Shown: positions 25,918 through 36,199, counted from the first letter of the stretch. The stretch is DNA of 64,000 nt from Eubacterium sp. (GCA_024690665.1 JAILOU010000033.1:1-64000); one strand, 5' to 3'. Notes: generated by a model not told the origin, from the letters alone. A program made the numbers and translations.

Positions 25918-27011
25918 ACTTTTTTCATCACAACCGGATATAACTTAGATACCTGCGCATAGATCTTTGCGCTTTTCACTCCCTTTGAATCTTCTCCCCA
26001 TACGCTCACACACGCACCTGCAATGTTCTTTTTGAACTTACTTTTGCGCCCGGAATCCGAATCCCACATTCGCAGATTCCAATTCTTCTTCGCATCCTTT
26101 ACCGCATAGGAAGTATCTTCCTTCGTGGTATTTTTTTTGCTTGGCGTCAGATACAGATAATAAGAGTTATAATTAAGCACAGAAAATCCCGCTTTTTGCA
26201 GGTTTGGATAGGACGCTCTTTTCTTGCGTCGCTTCTTTCGCTCTGCCTTATTAGATGCATCTCCATCGTAGCTCCAATAGGTAACCATAATCTTTTTATT
26301 GATCTTGCTTATATTCGACTTTGTAAACAAATCATTCCATGCCCATACACAAAATCCCTTTTTCTCCAGATAATGACTGATGGTATTGATATACGATGCA
26401 TTCACACTTGCTTTTTGTGACCAGAATTCATCACAGCCCATGTGAAAATACTTACAGCCCTCAAATAATGCTGCATATTCTTTATAAATCTTCTTGGCAA
26501 ATGTAATTGCCGCCCGGTTTTGTATGGCCAGCTCTCCCTCATAATCCCGGCGAAATATTTTTGAATTCGTTTTCCCGTATTTATTTTTATATAGCGTCTC
26601 AAATCCCCCGACATGTCCCGGCATGTCAATCTCCGGAACAATCTGAACATCCCTTTTTTGTGCATAAGCCAAGATCTTCTTGATCTGTTTTTTGCTTAAA
26701 AATGCATGACCGGTCTTTGGATTATAATAAGCTCCATTCCCTCGTCTATACTTTTTCTTAGCAATCTGACCTAAGTACTTACACTCGACTCCGACATTGT
26801 CATCTCCTGTCATATGCAGCTGCACATATCCGTTCCTGCTTTCTGCCGCCAGGTCAATATACTTTTCTATTTGCTTCACAGAATAATAGCGGTTAGAGAC
26901 ATCCAGCGTGATGCCACATAACTTGTTATGATTGTCTGTATCTGCGGTGACTGTCTGTGCACAGGAAAATACCAGGGTCAAAACCACGATAAATACTGCT
27001 ATCTTTCTCAT
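25905..27011 (-). CDS. Secreted glycoside hydrolase family 20-like protein (beta-N-acetylhexosaminidase type)
   Basis: A 368-residue exported protein with an N-terminal signal peptide (cleavage near residue 23). The catalytic TIM barrel matches GH20: GITLDVSNRYYSVKQI at the start of the barrel, PEIDMPGHVG in the middle and the catalytic Asp-Glu pair in HMGCDEFW. GH20 enzymes remove terminal GlcNAc or GalNAc by substrate-assisted catalysis. Many members carry an extra N-terminal domain that is missing here, and basic Lys/Arg stretches (AERKKRRKKRA) are unusual. The substrate could be mucin glycans or peptidoglycan fragments. Confidence 0.82.
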   Translation of the reverse strand: MRKIAVFIVVLTLVFSCAQTVTADTDNHNKLCGITLDVSNRYYSVKQIEKYIDLAAESRNGYVQLHMTGDDNVGVECKYLGQIAKKKYRRGNGAYYNPKTGHAFLSKKQIKKILAYAQKRDVQIVPEIDMPGHVGGFETLYKNKYGKTNSKIFRRDYEGELAIQNRAAITFAKKIYKEYAALFEGCKYFHMGCDEFWSQKASVNASYINTISHYLEKKGFCVWAWNDLFTKSNISKINKKIMVTYWSYDGDASNKAERKKRRKKRASYPNLQKAGFSVLNYNSYYLYLTPSKKNTTKEDTSYAVKDAKKNWNLRMWDSDSGRKSKFKKNIAGACVSVWGEDSKGVKSAKIYAQVSKLYPVVMKKVSPR

Positions 27012-27032
27012 CTACATTCCCCATTTTCTTAA

Positions 27033-27058
27033 AAAAGACTTCCCGTAGGAAGTCTTTT
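27033..27058 (-). terminator. Terminator of the greA-lysS operon
   Basis: AAAAGACTTCC (27033-27043) with exact complement at 27048-27058; the minus-strand transcript leaving lysS meets the hairpin followed by a T-run. Confidence 0.88.
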
Positions 27059-27071
27059 CAAGTTCTTTATC

Positions 27072-29123
27072 TTAATATAATTTTGCTCCTGCAGGAATAT
27101 GATTGTCTACCATCAGAAGGTTTAATTGCTCTTCGCCTTCAACCTCATGAATTGCAGATAATAACATACCGCAAGAATCAATTCCCATCATAGCTCGTGG
27201 TGGAAGATTTGTAATTGCAATGAGAGTCTTACCAACAAGCTCTTCCGGTTCATAGAATGCATGAATGCCTGACAGAATCGTTCTGTCTGTACCGGTTCCG
27301 TCGTCTAATGTAAACTGCAGAAGTTTCTTGGACTTTGGAACTGCCACGCATGCTTTTACCTTCACTGCACGGAAGTCAGATTTACTAAAGGTATCAAAAT
27401 CAACATCCTCTTCAAACATTGGCTCAACCTTTACCTTGGAAAAGTCAATCTTGTTATTCGGTGTGAAGAATCCACTGTTATCAGATGCTGCCGGTGCAGA
27501 CTTTGTCTTCTTGTCAGAATCCAAAGATTTCATAGTAGGGAAGAGAAGTACATCCCTAATCGCCGGTGAATCTGTCATCAGCATACACAGTCTGTCGATA
27601 CCATATCCGATACCACCTGTAGGCGGCATACCAACTTCAAGTGCATTTAAGAAGTCTTCGTCTGTATGCTGGGCTTCTTCATCACCCGCATCCGCGTTGG
27701 CATCCTGCTGTGCAAATCGTTCTCTTTGATCGATTGGATCATTCAGCTCAGAGTATGCATTACACATCTCCCAGCCGTTCATGAACATCTCAAAACGCTC
27801 AACCAGCTGCGGATTCTCCGGCTTTTTCTTGGTAAGAGGTGAGATTTCAATTGGATGATCGGTAACAAATGTAGGCTGAATCAGATGTTCCTCAACAAAT
27901 TCCTCGAAGAACAAGCTTAAGATATGGCCCTTAGTGTGCCACTCTTCAAATTCAATGCCTTTTTCACGAGCAAGCGCTTTGGCTTCCTCGGTATCTTTTA
28001 CTTCATTAAAATCAATGCCGGCATATTTCTTAACCGCATCCGTCATGGTAATACGCTCAAATGGCTTACCAAGATCCATCTCGATGCCATTATACGTAAT
28101 GGTCGTAGAACCATTGACCTCCTGTGCAATATGACGGTACATCTCTTCGGTCAGATCCATCATGCCATTGTAATCCGTATATGCCTGATACAGTTCCATC
28201 AGTGTGAACTCAGGGTTGTGTCTTGTATCAAGACCTTCATTACGAAATACACGGCCGATTTCATAGACACGCTCCATGCCGCCGACAATCAGTCTCTTCA
28301 AATAAAGCTCCAGGGAAATACGAAGCTTTAAGTCTTCATTTAATGCATTAAAATGTGTTTCAAACGGACGCGCCTCTGCTCCACCCGGATTGGCTACGAG
28401 CATTGGTGTCTCCACTTCCATAAAGCCCTTCTCATCCAAGAAACGACGAATCGTACTTAAGATCTTAGAACGCTTTACAAATGTCTCGCGGCTTTCCGGA
28501 GACATAATTAAATCAATATATCTTTGGCGATAACGAAGGTCTACATTGGTCAGACCATGATACTTCTCCGGCAGAATCTGAAGAGACTTGGATAATAATG
28601 TCATCTCCTCTGCATGAATGGAAATCTCGCCCGTCTTCGTACGGAACGCATATCCTTTTACCCCAAAGATATCTCCGATATCAGACTTTTTAAAGTCTGC
28701 GTAGGAATCCTCGCCAATTGCATCTCTTGCCACATACACCTGAATGTCGCCCTTTAAGTCACGCACGTTACAAAAAGACGCTTTACCCATGACACGTTTG
28801 AACAGCATACGACCTGCGATCGATACGCGGATAGGCTGTGCATCCATGATTTCACGCTTTTCATTATAATCTTCATTGATGACTTTACGAGCCTCGGCTT
28901 CGTCAAGTCCCTCTGTATCAGGAGCCTTTCTATCGCCAAGAACTTTCTTTTCAAGTTCTTCGTAAAGAGCTTTTACTTCGTCAGAATGATGAGTCTGAGC
29001 ATATTTTGTGATGACAAATGGATCCTTGCCGGCTTCCTGCAGATTCGCTAATTTTTCACGACGAACCTTGAGAAGCTGATTGGTATCCTGCTGTCCGTTT
29101 TGCTTATTGTTCTGCTGTGCCAT
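27072..29123 (-). CDS. lysS: Lysyl-tRNA synthetase with C-terminal tRNA-binding domain
   Basis: A 683-residue class II enzyme that charges tRNA-Lys. The anticodon-binding OB domain (about 60-170) precedes the class II core with motif 2 (FRNEGLDTRHNPEFT) and motif 3 (GIGYGIDRLCML). Beyond the usual length of about 500 residues is an extra C-terminal domain (about 575-683) of the Trbp111/EMAP II/MetRS-C type (FRAVKVKACVAVP, LPPRAMMGIDSCGMLL), which should raise tRNA affinity. Such a fusion is known in some Clostridia. It lies 14 bases after greA and shares its promoter. Confidence 0.96.
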   Translation of the reverse strand: MAQQNNKQNGQQDTNQLLKVRREKLANLQEAGKDPFVITKYAQTHHSDEVKALYEELEKKVLGDRKAPDTEGLDEAEARKVINEDYNEKREIMDAQPIRVSIAGRMLFKRVMGKASFCNVRDLKGDIQVYVARDAIGEDSYADFKKSDIGDIFGVKGYAFRTKTGEISIHAEEMTLLSKSLQILPEKYHGLTNVDLRYRQRYIDLIMSPESRETFVKRSKILSTIRRFLDEKGFMEVETPMLVANPGGAEARPFETHFNALNEDLKLRISLELYLKRLIVGGMERVYEIGRVFRNEGLDTRHNPEFTLMELYQAYTDYNGMMDLTEEMYRHIAQEVNGSTTITYNGIEMDLGKPFERITMTDAVKKYAGIDFNEVKDTEEAKALAREKGIEFEEWHTKGHILSLFFEEFVEEHLIQPTFVTDHPIEISPLTKKKPENPQLVERFEMFMNGWEMCNAYSELNDPIDQRERFAQQDANADAGDEEAQHTDEDFLNALEVGMPPTGGIGYGIDRLCMLMTDSPAIRDVLLFPTMKSLDSDKKTKSAPAASDNSGFFTPNNKIDFSKVKVEPMFEEDVDFDTFSKSDFRAVKVKACVAVPKSKKLLQFTLDDGTGTDRTILSGIHAFYEPEELVGKTLIAITNLPPRAMMGIDSCGMLLSAIHEVEGEEQLNLLMVDNHIPAGAKLY

Positions 29124-29137
29124 GTCTTATCTACCTC

Positions 29138-29626
29138 TTATGCTTTCGCAATTTCTAATACTTTGTACTGAATCTGGTCTCCGTCCGGAGTTTCTACGTT
29201 AACGGTCTCTCCAACCTTAGAACCAATCAGTGCTTTTCCAAGTGGTGATTCGTTGGAAATCTTACCCTTTAAAGAGCTTGCTTCAATAGAACCAACCAAC
29301 TGGTATTCTTCTTCTTCATTAAATTCTATATCTAAAATTTTGATGCTGCAGCCTACGCTTACCTTATCAAGGTCAACCTCGTCTGCATCTACGATGGAAT
29401 TCTCATCAAGATTCTTGAGAATCTCTTCGATCTCAGTAATTCTAGCTTCGATGTCACGCTGCTCATCTTTTGCTGCATCATACTCAGCATTCTCTGATAA
29501 GTCACCTTGTTCTCTGGCTTCCTTAATCTTCTGCGCAACTTCTTTTCTACGTACTACCTTTAATTCTTCCAGCTCATCCTCAAGCTTTTTGAGGCCGTCA
29601 GATGTCATCGTCATCTTTGTTCCCAT
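29138..29626 (-). CDS. greA: Transcription elongation factor GreA
   Basis: A 162-residue factor that rescues backtracked RNA polymerase by stimulating transcript cleavage. The N-terminal antiparallel coiled coil carries the acidic tip (GDLSENAEYDAAKDEQ, about residues 42-57), and the C-terminal globular domain is of FKBP type (SPLGKALIGSKVGETV). Normal length for the family. It is co-transcribed with lysS from the strong promoter at 29684-29712. Confidence 0.97.
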   Translation of the reverse strand: MGTKMTMTSDGLKKLEDELEELKVVRRKEVAQKIKEAREQGDLSENAEYDAAKDEQRDIEARITEIEEILKNLDENSIVDADEVDLDKVSVGCSIKILDIEFNEEEEYQLVGSIEASSLKGKISNESPLGKALIGSKVGETVNVETPDGDQIQYKVLEIAKA

Positions 29627-29683
29627 TGCTAATTAATCCTTTTCCCTTTTGAAAATATTTTGTTATCTGTTGACAATTTAGGT

Positions 29684-29712
29684 ATTATAACAGATAGGTT
29701 TTAGAATGTCAA
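29684..29712 (-). promoter_or_regulatory. Consensus sigma-70/A promoter of greA-lysS
   Basis: On the minus strand TTGACA (29712-29707), a 17-bp spacer and TATAAT (29689-29684), an exact consensus promoter about 60 bases before the greA start. Confidence 0.85.
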
Positions 29713-29745
29713 TAATTCCGCATATTTACGGGCATTGACGGCATT

Positions 29746-30735
29746 TTACCGTCTTGCTTGCATCAAGGAAATTTCGCCCAAAAGCGCCTGCAATTCGTCA
29801 AATGTCTCAACTTCATTAATGCGCGCACGAAGCTGCGCGGAATTAGGATATCCGCTTGTGTACCAGGCAGCGTGCTTTCGAAGTTCCCGAATTGCGGTGA
29901 ATTCTCCTTTCACCTGAATCTGCAAGGCAGCATGCTCTAAAATCATATCCACCACTTCCTTGCCGGATGGCTTTGGCGGCATCTGTCCCGTCTTATCCCA
30001 GCTTAAGAGCTGCTCAAAGATCCAGGGATTCCCGCGGGCTGCTCTTCCAATCAGATAGCCATCGCAGCCGGTTTCCTCCTGCATCTTTTTTAAATCTTCT
30101 CCGGTCGTTAAGTCTCCGTTACCAAAGACCGGAACCATCAGCGCTTCTTTTACCTGTCTGATAATATCCCAGTCAGCCTGTCCGCTGTAGTACTGCTCCC
30201 TGGTTCTGCCGTGCACCGCCACTGCCGCCACGCCGCAGCCTTCCGCAATGCGGGCAATCTCTACGGCATTAATCATAGAATCGTCAAATCCCTTTCGAAT
30301 CTTTACCGTCACGGGTCGCTTAGAAGCCTTCACCATCTTCGTTAAGATCTCTTCGACCAGCTTTGGCTGCTTCATAAGTGCTGAGCCTTCCCCGTTATTT
30401 ACAATCTTTGGCATCGGACAGCCCATGTTAAAGTCGATAAGGTCATAATCCATTTCACTGACCCTTGCCGTAATATCCGCAAGGATATCCGGATCGGAAC
30501 CAAACAGCTGCATGGATACCGGCTTTTCCTCCTGCTCAATCTGCATCAGCGCTTTCGTATTCTTGTTTTTATATAAAATGGCTTTTGCACTCACCATCTC
30601 CATGCACACAAGGCCGGCGCCCTTACGCGCGCATAGCAAACGAAATGGCAGGTCGCTTACGCCTGCCATCGGTGCCAATACCAAGTTGTTCTTAAGTTGT
30701 ACATCACCAATTGAAAGTGGATGGATAACTGCCAT
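29746..30735 (-). CDS. dusB: tRNA-dihydrouridine synthase (DusB type)
   Basis: A 329-residue FMN enzyme that reduces uridines in tRNA. TIM-barrel features: LAPMAGVSDLPFR at the N-terminus, the catalytic Cys in NMGCPMPK (about residue 95), VTVKIRKG, AVHGRTREQ and NGDLTT. The start is the ATG after GGAGGAAGGCGT, one base after the coaX stop, so coaX and dusB are translationally linked; the open frame extends upstream without a ribosome site. Confidence 0.94.
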   Translation of the reverse strand: MAVIHPLSIGDVQLKNNLVLAPMAGVSDLPFRLLCARKGAGLVCMEMVSAKAILYKNKNTKALMQIEQEEKPVSMQLFGSDPDILADITARVSEMDYDLIDFNMGCPMPKIVNNGEGSALMKQPKLVEEILTKMVKASKRPVTVKIRKGFDDSMINAVEIARIAEGCGVAAVAVHGRTREQYYSGQADWDIIRQVKEALMVPVFGNGDLTTGEDLKKMQEETGCDGYLIGRAARGNPWIFEQLLSWDKTGQMPPKPSGKEVVDMILEHAALQIQVKGEFTAIRELRKHAAWYTSGYPNSAQLRARINEVETFDELQALLGEISLMQARR

Positions 30736-30736
30736 C

Positions 30737-31528
30737 TTACGCCTTCCTCCGTTTCGGTTTGCGCTTTTGCTTTTCATAAATCAGGCGCATACCGTGAAGT
30801 GTCAATGTCGGGTCATAGATGTCAATGACATCGGTTTCATTGGCAATAATCGTTCCAAGTCCGCCGGTTGCCACAACCTTGACGTCTTCTAATCCCGATT
30901 CGTTTTTCATGTTCTTAACAATATATTCGGTCTGACCTACCTGTCCAAAGAACAAGCCGGCCTGCATACTTGAGATGGTCTCCTGCGCGAGAATTGTCTT
31001 TGGTTTGGTAATTTCTACATCCGGCAGCTTAGCGGCTGCTCCGGACAGCGCGTTGGCACAGGTCTGAAGGCCGGGCGCCGTAACCCCTGCGAAGAAGGTT
31101 CCATCCTTATCCACCATATCGTAAGTGGTTGCGGTTCCAAAGTCAATGACGATGACCGGACCGCCATATAATTCGTACGCTGCCACCGCATCCACAATTC
31201 TGTCCGCTCCAAGCTGACGCGGATTCTCGATTGAGATACAGATTCCCGTCTTAATGCCCGCTCCGATTACGACCGGCTTAATATCCAGATACTTAATGAT
31301 GGCACTCAGTAAAGAATGCATCACATTCGGTACTACCGATGCCACAATGACGTCTTCGACTTCCGTTCTTGGAATGTTATTGTGCTCTAAGAGATTGCAT
31401 ATGATGACACCATATTCATCTGATGTTCTTGCCATCTTAGAAGTCAGTCGAAACTGGGACAGTAAAAATTTTCCTTTAAATACACCTATGGTGATATTTG
31501 TATTTCCTACATCAATTGTCAGTAACAT
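30737..31528 (-). CDS. coaX: Type III pantothenate kinase
   Basis: A 263-residue CoaX that phosphorylates pantothenate in the first step of coenzyme A synthesis; type III enzymes are not feedback-inhibited by CoA. ASKHA-fold phosphate motifs are visible: [16 protein letters not shown] at the N-terminus, [13 protein letters not shown] (about 103-115) and [11 protein letters not shown] (about 122-132). It lies between the small conserved gene and dusB in a tight minus-strand run downstream of birA. Confidence 0.95.
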   Translation of the reverse strand: MLLTIDVGNTNITIGVFKGKFLLSQFRLTSKMARTSDEYGVIICNLLEHNNIPRTEVEDVIVASVVPNVMHSLLSAIIKYLDIKPVVIGAGIKTGICISIENPRQLGADRIVDAVAAYELYGGPVIVIDFGTATTYDMVDKDGTFFAGVTAPGLQTCANALSGAAAKLPDVEITKPKTILAQETISSMQAGLFFGQVGQTEYIVKNMKNESGLEDVKVVATGGLGTIIANETDVIDIYDPTLTLHGMRLIYEKQKRKPKRRKA

Positions 31529-31530
31529 GT

Positions 31531-31866
31531 CTACTCCTCATCCCAGTCTTCGCCCAGGAAAAATACTTTGTAATAGGTCTCAAGACTTTCCAGTAGTTCC
31601 TGCTTTGTCTTTTGCAGCTGCTTAATCTTTAAGACACTTCCGATTTCATCATAGAAAAAATCATCCTCTTCGCTTGATGTTTCAAACAGCAGCGTTCCAT
31701 CTTCTTCAAATCGAAGCGTTAATACGCCGCCCACATCTTCCGTAAATAGCACGCACATAATCTTCAGTTCTTCCTTGATTCCTTCCGGAAGTCCTTCGAA
31801 CTGATCATTTAAATAAAACTGCTTTGTGTATGCGCTTGCACCGCAAAGCACGTCATAATCATACAT
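31531..31866 (-). CDS. Small conserved acidic protein of unknown function
   Basis: A 111-residue soluble protein beginning [16 protein letters not shown], strongly acidic, ending in a helical segment ([18 protein letters not shown]). No motif is recognised. It appears to be the sort of small family kept between birA and coaX in Lachnospiraceae. The chosen ATG has GAGGAG nine bases upstream and overlaps the birA end by 8 bases; a longer frame to 31992 would overlap birA much more and lacks a ribosome site. It ends with TAG, showing that TAG is a normal stop in this genome. Confidence 0.75.
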   Translation of the reverse strand: MYDYDVLCGASAYTKQFYLNDQFEGLPEGIKEELKIMCVLFTEDVGGVLTLRFEEDGTLLFETSSEEDDFFYDEIGSVLKIKQLQKTKQELLESLETYYKVFFLGEDWDEE

Positions 31867-32836
31867 ATCCGTATACTCCTCGCACAGACACTTCTCCGGA
31901 AGAAACAAGTCTTCTTGCTTCCCAGGTATCCACGATGAGCTCTCCGCGCTCACTGATTCCTCTTGAATTGCCAACATAAGGCTCCTTGCCACCTTCTACG
32001 CGGACCTGTCCTCCAAGATTCACAAGTAACGTGTTGTACTCCTTGTCTAACCTGCTCATGTCCTGTGTTTCCATAAATTGTTCATAATAGTGTTCAAACT
32101 GCTCATTGATTGCCTCAATCAACTGCGCTCTTTGAACGGCTTCACCGCTCTCTAAGTAAATCGAAGTTGCTTTTTCTTCTAATTCCTGCGGAAAGCTTTC
32201 ATTTAAGACATTGATGCCTGTTCCAACCACGATGTGATTGATGTAATCCATCTGTGCGCTCATCTCGGTTAAGATGCCACAGATTTTCTTGCCGTTCATC
32301 ACGATATCATTCGGCCACTTAATCTTCGGATGAAGCTGTGTCAGTGACTCAATTGCACGTACAACTGCCATAGCCATTACAAGCGTCAGCATCGATGCAT
32401 TGCCTGGCATCATATCCGGTTTTAACACATAAGTCATGGAAATAGAAGTACCTGCCGGTGTCTCCCAGACTCTTCCGCGGCGACCCTTGCCTCCGGTCTG
32501 CGTTCCGGCAACTACGACCGTACCATGCGGTGCGCCTTCTTCTGCCAGTTTCTTCGCTACCGTATTCGTAGAATCAATGGACTCATAATAATGATATTCC
32601 GTTGCAAGCCACTTCGTCGCGCGAATACTTTCTAATTCTTTCTGCGATAAGATCTCCGGTACACGCACTAATCGATACCCTTTATTTTGTACGGCCTCAA
32701 TTTCATAGCCTTCTTTTTTTAATGTATTAATTGCTTTCCATATAGCAGTTCTCGATACGTTAAACTCTTCGCATAACGCCTGGCCGGACACATAGCCGGT
32801 GGCTCTTCTAAGTTCTGCCAGTATCTTTGTCTTCAT
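31859..32836 (-). CDS. birA: Bifunctional biotin--protein ligase/biotin operon repressor
   Basis: A 325-residue BirA. An N-terminal winged helix (about 1-65, with TGYVSGQALCEEFNVSRTAI) is followed by the ligase domain with the biotin/AMP loop GGKGRRGRVW (about 116-125), KWPNDI and a small C-terminal SH3-like domain. It attaches biotin to carboxylase carrier proteins and, because of the DNA-binding domain, probably also represses biotin uptake or synthesis genes, none of which are in the window. Confidence 0.95.
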   Translation of the reverse strand: MKTKILAELRRATGYVSGQALCEEFNVSRTAIWKAINTLKKEGYEIEAVQNKGYRLVRVPEILSQKELESIRATKWLATEYHYYESIDSTNTVAKKLAEEGAPHGTVVVAGTQTGGKGRRGRVWETPAGTSISMTYVLKPDMMPGNASMLTLVMAMAVVRAIESLTQLHPKIKWPNDIVMNGKKICGILTEMSAQMDYINHIVVGTGINVLNESFPQELEEKATSIYLESGEAVQRAQLIEAINEQFEHYYEQFMETQDMSRLDKEYNTLLVNLGGQVRVEGGKEPYVGNSRGISERGELIVDTWEARRLVSSGEVSVRGVYGYV

Positions 32837-32860
32837 GATTGGCTCCTATCAGTATCTGAT

Positions 32861-33850
32861 CTATGCTTCTTTTAAGGTTGCATACATAACGGCTTTGATG
32901 GTATGCATACGATTCTCTGCCTCATCAAACACACGCGATTGTGGTCCTTCAAAGACTTCATCCGTAACTTCCATTGCATCAAGTCCGTACTTTTCATGAA
33001 TCTGCTTACCGATAGTGGTATTAAGATCATGGAAGGCAGGAAGACAATGTAAGAAGATAGCATCCTTACCGGCCTTATCCATAACCGCCTGATTCACCTG
33101 ATAAGGAAGCAGATCGTCAATTCTTTCTTTCCAGACTTCGTCCGGCTCTCCCATGGAAACCCAGACATCTGTATATAATACATCTGCACCGGCAACATCA
33201 TTGACATCCTCTGTCAAAGTGATGGTTGCTCCGGTTTCTTTCGCGATTTCATTGCAGGTATCTACAAGCTTTTGCTCCGGAAAATATTTTTTATTCGTGC
33301 AAGCCACAAAATGCATTCCCAGCTTCGCGCATGTTACCATAAGTGAATTACCCATATTGTATCGGGCATCTCCCATATAGACAAACTTCACACCCTTTAA
33401 CCGGCCAAGCTGTTCCTTAATCGTCAGCATATCGGCAATCATCTGCGTCGGATGTGACTCATTGGTAAGACCGTTCCATACCGGAACGCCTGCCTTCTCA
33501 GCCAGCGTCTCTACAATCTCCTGTCCATAGCCACGATATTCGATTCCATCAAACATACGACCAAGCACTCTTGCAGTATCGGCAATACTTTCCTTTTTTC
33601 CAATCTGTGATCCGCTTGGATCTAAATATGTTACTTGCATGCCAAGATCGTGGGCAGCCACTTCAAAGGAGCATCTGGTTCTGGTACTGGTCTTTTCGAA
33701 GATCAGCGCAATGTTCTTGCCCTTTAATTCGTCATGTGCAATGTTCTGTTTCTTTTTCTCCTTAAGCTCTGCTGCCAGATCCACCAGGTATAAGATTTCC
33801 TCTGTTGTGAAGTCCAGCATCTTTAAAAAATGTCTGCCTGTAAGTGTCAT
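32861..33850 (-). CDS. argF: Ornithine carbamoyltransferase
   Basis: A 329-residue enzyme joining carbamoyl phosphate and ornithine to give citrulline. The carbamoyl-phosphate site STRTRCSFE (about 55-63), HPTQMIADM, and the ornithine-site HCLPAFHD (about 270) are intact. No other arginine genes or arginine deiminase genes are nearby, so anabolic or catabolic use cannot be decided. It lies 24 bases before birA in the same direction. Confidence 0.96.
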   Translation of the reverse strand: MTLTGRHFLKMLDFTTEEILYLVDLAAELKEKKKQNIAHDELKGKNIALIFEKTSTRTRCSFEVAAHDLGMQVTYLDPSGSQIGKKESIADTARVLGRMFDGIEYRGYGQEIVETLAEKAGVPVWNGLTNESHPTQMIADMLTIKEQLGRLKGVKFVYMGDARYNMGNSLMVTCAKLGMHFVACTNKKYFPEQKLVDTCNEIAKETGATITLTEDVNDVAGADVLYTDVWVSMGEPDEVWKERIDDLLPYQVNQAVMDKAGKDAIFLHCLPAFHDLNTTIGKQIHEKYGLDAMEVTDEVFEGPQSRVFDEAENRMHTIKAVMYATLKEA

Positions 33851-33875
33851 GATGTATGCCTCTTTTCCAATTTAT

Positions 33876-34799
33876 TTATTTTGTTTCCGTTACAACTTCC
33901 TGAATGGATTTTGCAAGTCCTGCAAGACCTTGAATCTCTGACGGAATAATGATCTTTGTAGACTGTCCGTCTGCTGCCTTTGCAAATGCCTCCAAGCTCT
34001 TAAGCTGCAACACTGCCTGATCCGGTGCTGATTCTTTTAAGAATTTGAGACCGTCTGCGTTCGCCTGCTGAATCTTAAGAATCGCTTCAGCCTGACCTTC
34101 CGCTTCACGAACAGTTGCTTCCTTGCGTGCCTCTGCGCGAAGAATCGCAGCCTGTTTTTCAGCTTCAGCATCAAGAATTGCGGACTCTTTCTTACCTTCT
34201 GCAACAAGGATGGTTGATTTTTTCTCACCTTCCGCACGAAGGATGGCTTCTCTTCGCTCACGCTCAGCCTTCATCTGCTTCTCCATCGCATCCTGAATCG
34301 CCTGCGGCGGAATAATGTTCTTAAGTTCTACTCGATTTACCTTGATTCCCCAAGGATCAGTTGCCACATCAAGAGAGGCTCTCATCTTTGTGTTGATAGT
34401 CTCACGAGAAGTTAAGGTCTCATCCAGCTCTAAATCACCAATGATGTTACGAAGGGTTGTCGCCGTCAGATTCTCAATCGCCATAATTGGATTCTCCACA
34501 CCATATGCATACAGCTTTGGATCTGTAATCTGGAAATATACCACCGTATCGATTCTCATTGTTACATTATCCTTTGTAATTACCGGCTGTGGCGCAAAGT
34601 CTACGACTTGCTCTTTTAGCAATACTCTCTTCGCAATACGGTCGATAAACGGAACTTTGAAATGAAGTCCCACGCTCCAGGTTCCAAGATATCCTCCCAA
34701 TCTTTCAATTACCATGGCATTCGCCTGCGGTACAATCTTAATGCAGGATGCAAGAATGATCAGTACAATCACAATGATAATAATAACAGCTATCCACAT
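33876..34799 (-). CDS. SPFH/band 7 (stomatin-like) membrane protein
   Basis: A 307-residue protein with one N-terminal membrane helix (about 3-22), an SPFH domain (about 25-180; VIERLGGYLGTW), a long Ala/Glu-rich coiled coil with repeated KKSTILVAEGKKESA-like units (about 185-250), and a short C-terminal region. Stomatin/QmcA homologues form oligomeric membrane microdomains and often modulate proteases. No NfeD partner is adjacent. GAGGAGGAAT precedes the start. Confidence 0.9.
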   Translation of the reverse strand: MWIAVIIIIVIVLIILASCIKIVPQANAMVIERLGGYLGTWSVGLHFKVPFIDRIAKRVLLKEQVVDFAPQPVITKDNVTMRIDTVVYFQITDPKLYAYGVENPIMAIENLTATTLRNIIGDLELDETLTSRETINTKMRASLDVATDPWGIKVNRVELKNIIPPQAIQDAMEKQMKAERERREAILRAEGEKKSTILVAEGKKESAILDAEAEKQAAILRAEARKEATVREAEGQAEAILKIQQANADGLKFLKESAPDQAVLQLKSLEAFAKAADGQSTKIIIPSEIQGLAGLAKSIQEVVTETK

Positions 34800-34924
34800 A
34801 ATATCTATTCCTCCTCATCTTTCGTCTATAATCATGCCTATTTTACACTATTTTCGGGCGTAAGACAATGTCAATTCCTACGCCCTTTCAGGTAAACATA
34901 TGCCGTTTCTGCTTACAATAAAAA

Positions 34925-34948
34925 AGTCGGCCACGGATGTGACCGACT
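34925..34948 (-). terminator. Terminator of the cell wall hydrolase gene
   Basis: AGTCGGCCAC (34925-34934) pairs with GTGACCGACT (34939-34948), one G-T pair; the minus-strand transcript then runs into TTTTTTA. Confidence 0.85.
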
Positions 34949-34959
34949 CAGTTCAATTT

Positions 34960-36123
34960 TTAGAAAAATACATTATCTCCAATATTGGTTCCGGCATGTC
35001 CGGTATAAGATGCTCTAAAGTTCTTAAGTCCACCGGTATTATCCTGTCCGCTGATGGCTGCTTTTGCTGCCTTTAAACAGCTTGATGGCACACCACTTGA
35101 TAAGATGGAACTAATGCGTCCGGTTGCAAACTGTCCACTCTGGTAGATAACGCCCTGAATGGTATTTGGATAAGAACTGCTCTTAACACGGTTCATTACA
35201 ACGGCACCTACGGCAAGTTCTCCTTCATAACAGCTTGCGCCTGCCTCAATATAAATAAGAGCGCCAAGCACCTGCACATCACTAGATGATGCAGATACGG
35301 AAGATCCCTGCGTTGTTGAAGTACTTGATGATGAAGATGATGCCTCAGCTGCTGCCTTTTCAGCTGCTTCTTTTTCAAGTTTTTCCTGCTCTTCTTCTAC
35401 AGTAAGAGCCTTTACATACTTGGTCTTAACCTTCACGTATTCGCTGCTGACATAAGCGGTTTCGCCGTCATACTTAATGGCTACCCAGCCATCCTTTGTA
35501 TTGGCTTTTTTCACAACCTTAACCTTATCGCCTTCAGCTAACAGGCCAAGTACTTCAGCGCCGTCTTTTGCCTTCTTACGTACACGAAGCGTCTGTGTCG
35601 TGACCGTTGCCACTTTTGAACAGACCTTCTTCGCCAGCGCCTTAGCTTCGTCTCCGGTTACGCAATACTTATTCAGTACATAACCTTCCACGTTGCCGGA
35701 CTTAATCTTCGTCCACTTCTCACCGACTTCTACGATTGTTGCAACGCTTCCCTTATAAAGCTTACCAACCACCTTAGAATCTTTAGATGCTTTCTTTCGT
35801 ACATTCAGACTTTCATCAACATCTGCCATAAGGCGTGTCGCCCACTTATCTTCTGTTGACTCTGTCTCACTTTCGGTTTCTGTTTCAGACTCAGTTTCTT
35901 CGTCTGATGTAGTTTCCTGCACATTCTCTGCAAGTTCCTGCATGCTATCTACAGTGTCATCTTCAACTGATGCAAGTTCCACAGTCTCTTCTGTCACAAC
36001 TGACACGGTGTCCTCTTGCTCGGCATGTGCATTCACATCTACATTGCCAATGGTAATGGTACAAACGATAGTTGCTGCTACAATTGCACTCATTACTTTT
36101 CGAGTTCCTCTGTTTGTTTTCAT
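34960..36123 (-). CDS. Secreted SH3-domain cell wall hydrolase (CwlJ/SleB catalytic domain)
   Basis: A 387-residue exported enzyme. A signal peptide (about 1-33) is followed by an acidic Ser/Glu/Thr linker, two bacterial SH3 domains (about 95-155 and 170-230; SLNVRKKASKDSKVVGKL and TLRVRKKAKDGAEVLGLL), an Ala/Glu helical stretch and Ser/Thr spacer, then a C-terminal hydrolase domain (about 275-387) with the catalytic Glu candidate in LIYIEAGASC and the GELAVGAVVMNRV signature. The family cleaves peptidoglycan (spore cortex or vegetative wall). ATG with GGAGG upstream is preferred to a TTG 18 bases earlier. Confidence 0.9.
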   Translation of the reverse strand: MKTNRGTRKVMSAIVAATIVCTITIGNVDVNAHAEQEDTVSVVTEETVELASVEDDTVDSMQELAENVQETTSDEETESETETESETESTEDKWATRLMADVDESLNVRKKASKDSKVVGKLYKGSVATIVEVGEKWTKIKSGNVEGYVLNKYCVTGDEAKALAKKVCSKVATVTTQTLRVRKKAKDGAEVLGLLAEGDKVKVVKKANTKDGWVAIKYDGETAYVSSEYVKVKTKYVKALTVEEEQEKLEKEAAEKAAAEASSSSSSTSTTQGSSVSASSSDVQVLGALIYIEAGASCYEGELAVGAVVMNRVKSSSYPNTIQGVIYQSGQFATGRISSILSSGVPSSCLKAAKAAISGQDNTGGLKNFRASYTGHAGTNIGDNVFF

Positions 36124-36199
36124 AATAAAATCGTCCTCCAATTTGTTACAATTATTACTAAATGTTACGAAATTGTTACGGACGAATTATAGCAAAAAG

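Noticed and set aside
31866..31992. Longer N-terminus for the small acidic protein
   Set aside because: It would overlap birA by more than 130 bases without a ribosome site, whereas the ATG at 31866 has GAGGAG at proper spacing.
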